This document shows, piece by piece, positions 5,166 to 8,149 of a stretch of DNA of 8,149 bases. Below the pieces are notes generated by a model. That model was not told the origin of the DNA, did not search any database, and saw nothing but the letters and a program-made list of their open reading frames with translations. Source of the DNA: CADEFF01 sp964569315 (GTDB lineage: Bacteria > Pseudomonadota > Alphaproteobacteria > Dongiales > Dongiaceae). Position 1 is the first letter of the stretch; every line of letters starts with the position of its first letter. The stretch spans positions 1 through 8,149 of the forward strand of contig CAZMUZ010000146.1 in NCBI GenBank assembly GCA_964569315.1. Direction: 5' to 3'. Position numbers and translations under genes: made by a program.

Positions 5166-7286
5166 ATGAATGTCGAAACTCGCACGCACCGGCTGACGCC
5201 GCTCCTGAAGCCGCGCTCCATCGCGCTCATCGGCGCCTCGCCCAAGACCGGAACGGTCGGCAATGGCATGATCCGGTCCATCGCCGGCGGCCGCTACGAA
5301 GGCGCGCTGCACCTGATCAACCCGAATTACCCCGAGATCGAAGGCCGTTCCTGCTATCCGGACCTGAAATCCCTCCCGGAACGGGTCGATCACGTGGTGG
5401 TCGGCGTCGCCAATGCACGCATCGAGGCGGCCGTGAAGGAGGCGGTCGAGATCGGCGCCGGCGCCGTGACGATCTTCGGAAGCTGCTACCTGCCGAACGA
5501 TACCGATCCGCCGCTCACCCGCCGGCTTTCCGCCCTCGCAAGGGAGAGCGGCATCGTGATCTGCGGCGCCAACGGCATGGGCTTCTACAATTTCGACTAT
5601 GGCCTCCGGCTCTGCGGCTTTCCGCCGCCGGATTGGGTGCAGGGCGGCGGCGGCAAGACCCTGATCACCCATTCGGGCTCGGTGTTCTCGGCGCTCGTCC
5701 ATAACGACCGGCGCTTCGCCTACAATCTCGCCGTCTCGCCGGGGCAGGAGCTGGGCTCGACCGCCGACGAATATCTCGATTTCGCGCTCGATCTCCCGAC
5801 CACGCAGGTGATCGGCCTCTTCATCGAGACGGTGCGAAATCCGGAAGGTTTCGTGGCCGCGCTCGCGAAGGCGGAGGCGAAGGGGATTCCGGTCCTTGCC
5901 CTCAAGGTCGGCAAGACCGCCGAGAGCGCAAAGCTTGCCATCAGCCATTCGGGCGCCATCGCGGGCAATCATGCCGCCTATCAGGCCGTGTTCGAACGCC
6001 ATGGCGTGGTCGAGGTGAATACGCTCGACGAGCTGGCCAACGGGATGCTGCTGTTCGGCCACGACAAGAAGGTCGCCGATGGCGGCCTCGCCTCGATCCA
6101 CGATTCGGGCGGCGAGCGCGAGCTGCTGGTGGACCAGGCGGTCGCGCGCCGCGTGCCTTTCGCGCGCATCAACGCGGAAACCACCGAAAAGCTGCGCGGC
6201 CGCATCGAATACGGTCTCGAACCGGTCAATCCGCTCGATGCCTGGGGCACCGGCCATGACTTCGAGGGCGTGATCCAGGACAGCATGAGCTATCTCTGCG
6301 CCGACCCGGACACGGCGATCGGCGCGATGTTCGTCGAGACGCGGTCCGGGAATTCGCTCCATGAAGGCTATGCGCGCGCCATGCAGAACGCGATGAGCAA
6401 GATGCAGAGCGCGACCGCCGGGTCGGCGAAGCCGGTCATCATCGTGAACAACGTGGCGGCTGTCGGGAACGACGAGCTTGCGGTGCATCTTACGAGCAAC
6501 GGCGTGCCGGTGCTGATCGGCATCGATCCGGCGCTTGCGGTCATCAAGGGCGCCTTCGACCGGCGCGACCGGCTGAAGCGGCCGCGCATGTCGCCTGCCA
6601 GCCCGCCGGCCGGCGTCAGGGCCAGGTGGCTGCCGCGTTTGCAGGCCGGCGGCACACTGGACGAGGCCGAAAGCCTGGCGCTGATGAGCGACTACGGGCT
6701 GCCGGTGCTGCCGCATCGCCTGGTCGAGAGCGCAGCGGCGGCGCAGCAGGCGGCGAACGAGATCGGCTGGCCCGTGGCGCTGAAGACGGCGGCGCCCGGC
6801 GTGTTCCACAAATCCGACGTCGGCGGCGTGCGCCTCGACCTCGTCGATGCGGCGGCGCTCGACGCCGCCTATCGCGACATGGCGGCACGGCTCGGCCCCC
6901 GCATGCTGGTCATGAAGATGGCGGGGAAGGGCGTCGAGCTTTCCTTCGGCTCGATCGACGACGCGCAGTTCGGCCCGCTGGTGATGGTCGGCGCCGGCGG
7001 CGTGCTCATCGAGATGCTGAGCGACCGTCGCTTCGCCCTGCCGCCGATCGATGCGGCCGAGGCGCAGCGCCTGCTGGACGGGCTCGCGCTCCGGCCGCTG
7101 CTCGACGGAAAGCGCGGGCAGCCGGCCGCCGATCTGGGCTCGGTCGCGACGGCTTTCGCCGCCTTCTCGGTGATGGTCGGCGATCTCGGCGGGCTCGTCG
7201 CGGAGATCGACATCAACCCGCTGCTGGCAACGCCCAAAGGCGCTATCGCGCTGGATGCGCTGGTTGTGCCCGCCAAGGCGAAATAG
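5166..7286 (+). CDS. ADP-forming acyl-CoA ligase (NDP-forming acyl-CoA synthetase), fused alpha-beta
   Basis: The enzyme would join a carboxylic acid to CoA using ATP and releasing ADP and phosphate through phosphohistidine intermediates. The chain has 706 residues, the usual length of the single-chain form. From the N-terminus: a CoA-binding Rossmann domain (SIALIGASPKTGTVGNGMIR, 18-37), two succinyl-CoA-synthetase-like domains with the phosphorylatable histidine H261 in ISHSGAIAG (259-267), and an ATP-grasp domain from about 490. The ATP-grasp part contains GWPVALKTAAPGVFHKSDVGG (534-554, second conserved His H548), QFGPLVMVGAGGVLIEML (601-618) and the metal-ligand segment EIDINPLLA (680-688). 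All key residues are present. The ATG at 5166 is the only upstream in-frame start after the regulator's stop, 29 bp away; its ribosome site is weak. The substrate cannot be deduced. The following acyl-CoA dehydrogenase suggests that the thioester is next desaturated. The superfamily also includes the ATP-dependent DMSP lyase DddX, so a lyase variant cannot be excluded. Confidence 0.93.
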   Translation: MNVETRTHRLTPLLKPRSIALIGASPKTGTVGNGMIRSIAGGRYEGALHLINPNYPEIEGRSCYPDLKSLPERVDHVVVGVANARIEAAVKEAVEIGAGAVTIFGSCYLPNDTDPPLTRRLSALARESGIVICGANGMGFYNFDYGLRLCGFPPPDWVQGGGGKTLITHSGSVFSALVHNDRRFAYNLAVSPGQELGSTADEYLDFALDLPTTQVIGLFIETVRNPEGFVAALAKAEAKGIPVLALKVGKTAESAKLAISHSGAIAGNHAAYQAVFERHGVVEVNTLDELANGMLLFGHDKKVADGGLASIHDSGGERELLVDQAVARRVPFARINAETTEKLRGRIEYGLEPVNPLDAWGTGHDFEGVIQDSMSYLCADPDTAIGAMFVETRSGNSLHEGYARAMQNAMSKMQSATAGSAKPVIIVNNVAAVGNDELAVHLTSNGVPVLIGIDPALAVIKGAFDRRDRLKRPRMSPASPPAGVRARWLPRLQAGGTLDEAESLALMSDYGLPVLPHRLVESAAAAQQAANEIGWPVALKTAAPGVFHKSDVGGVRLDLVDAAALDAAYRDMAARLGPRMLVMKMAGKGVELSFGSIDDAQFGPLVMVGAGGVLIEMLSDRRFALPPIDAAEAQRLLDGLALRPLLDGKRGQPAADLGSVATAFAAFSVMVGDLGGLVAEIDINPLLATPKGAIALDALVVPAKAK

Positions 7287-7296
7287 GAGAGCCCGG

Positions 7297-8149
7297 ATGG
7301 ATCTGCGGCTGCCGAAGAAGGCTGCGCGGCTGCAGCGGCGGGCGCGGGAGTTCGCGGAACGCTATCTCTTCCCGCATGAGCTCGAATGCGAGGAAAAGGG
7401 CGGGCTCTCGCCGGCGACGCACGCCGAAATCAAGAAGGCGGTCATCGCCTACGGGTTCAACGGCTTCAACCACGCGAGGAAGGACGGCGGTCCGGGCTTT
7501 TCCCATCTCGAGCAGCTTCTGCTGCATGAGGAACTGGGCAAGGCGACATGCGGCCTCTGGACTCTCGTCTGGGCGGCCTCGCTCCCGTTGCGGCACGGCA
7601 CGGCGGCGCAGCGCCGCGAGTTCCTGCTGCCGATCAATCGCGGCGAGCGGCGCGCCTGCTACGCGATCACCGAGCCGGACGCAGGATCCGATCCGCGGAT
7701 GGTACGGACCAGCGCGGTCAAGCGCGGCGGCCGCTACCTTCTCAGCGGAGAGAAATGGTTCGTCACCTCCGCCGATGCCTGCGACATCATCCTCGTCCAT
7801 GCCCATGTGGACGGCGATCCCGACAAGCCAACGCTCTTCATCGTCGAGAAGGACCAGCCGGGCGTGAAGGTGAAGCGTGCGCCCAAATTCATGCACACCT
7901 ACGTCTTCGAGCATTACGAGATGATCTTCGACAAGGTCGAGCTGCCGCCGGCGCGCATCCTCGGCAAAGTCGGGCAGGGCTACGAGCTGACGAAGGACTG
8001 GTTCGTCGATGCGCGGCTCGAGATAGCGGCCCATTGCCTCGGCGCGGCGATCCGCGCGACCGGGATCGCGAACGACTTCGCCGCGAAGCGCGTGCAGTTC
8101 GGCAAGCCGATCCGCGATTTCCAGGCGATCGAGTTCATGCTGGCCGACA
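7297..8149 (+). CDS. Acyl-CoA dehydrogenase (3' end cut by window)
   Basis: This FAD enzyme introduces a trans double bond at C2-C3 of an acyl-CoA and passes electrons to ETF. The ATG at 7297 has AGGAGA 6 bases upstream, partly within the stop of the ligase gene 10 bp before it, so the two are probably co-translated. The frame is open for 284 codons to the right edge. An N-terminal helical domain (FAERYLFPHELECEEKGGLS, 19-38; HEELGKA, 77-83) leads to the flavin/substrate signature YAITEPDAGSD (122-132) and the beta-domain motif GEKWFVTSAD (151-160). The C-terminal domain then starts with KRVQFGKPIRDFQAIEFMLAD (264-284). The region with the catalytic glutamate lies beyond the edge, so activity and chain-length preference cannot be judged. 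It could act on a carnitine-like, branched or short-chain CoA ester; only the family is certain. Confidence 0.93.
   Translation, partial: MDLRLPKKAARLQRRAREFAERYLFPHELECEEKGGLSPATHAEIKKAVIAYGFNGFNHARKDGGPGFSHLEQLLLHEELGKATCGLWTLVWAASLPLRHGTAAQRREFLLPINRGERRACYAITEPDAGSDPRMVRTSAVKRGGRYLLSGEKWFVTSADACDIILVHAHVDGDPDKPTLFIVEKDQPGVKVKRAPKFMHTYVFEHYEMIFDKVELPPARILGKVGQGYELTKDWFVDARLEIAAHCLGAAIRATGIANDFAAKRVQFGKPIRDFQAIEFMLAD

Noticed and set aside
7243..8034. Open frame on the minus strand opposite the acyl-CoA dehydrogenase
   Set aside because: The plus strand carries YAITEPDAGSD and KWFVTSAD in a frame with a strong ribosome site; the antisense frame has no motif.

Overview
The window is an 8.1 kb piece of a high-GC chromosome. 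It looks alphaproteobacterial (Hyphomicrobiales or Rhodospirillales type), judging from the heavy G/C third-position bias, the BetI-like regulator and the gene families present. No ribosomal or tRNA marker allows firmer placement. A run of ten Ns at 795-804 marks a scaffold join, so this comes from a draft or metagenome assembly.

The layout is two divergent transcription units around one AT-richer control region (3906-4104). The leftward unit (minus strand) reads, in order: a class III aminotransferase of the glutamate-1-semialdehyde aminomutase type (2520-3905), an FAD/NAD(P)-dependent oxidoreductase of the PYROXD2/phytoene-desaturase-like family (905-2503), and a second oxidoreductase of the same family (908 to beyond the left edge), which overlaps the first by ATGA. 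The rightward unit (plus strand) reads: a BetI-type TetR regulator with an extra C-terminal helix-turn-helix domain (4105-5136), an ADP-forming acyl-CoA ligase with CoA-binding, ligase and ATP-grasp parts in one chain (5166-7286), and an acyl-CoA dehydrogenase that runs off the right edge (7297 onward). Spacings within each unit are 29 bp or less and no terminator is visible between genes, so each is probably an operon.

The control region holds a perfect 18-bp palindrome, GTTGAATG-TC-CATTCAAC (4001-4018), which closely resembles the BetI operator of choline/betaine genes as I remember it. The simplest reading is that the BetI-like protein represses both units and is released by a small amine or onium ligand.

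Together the genes could form a catabolic route: transamination and flavin-dependent oxidation of an amino compound, thioesterification to CoA with ATP, then alpha,beta-desaturation of the acyl-CoA. The substrate cannot be read from the sequence, and no transporter, hydratase or thiolase lies in the window. Nothing here supports choline oxidation (no betA/betB), carotenoid synthesis (no crtB/crtE) or heme synthesis as the pathway. No mobile element, CRISPR array, tRNA or rRNA was seen, and no gene-free stretch exceeds 200 bp.
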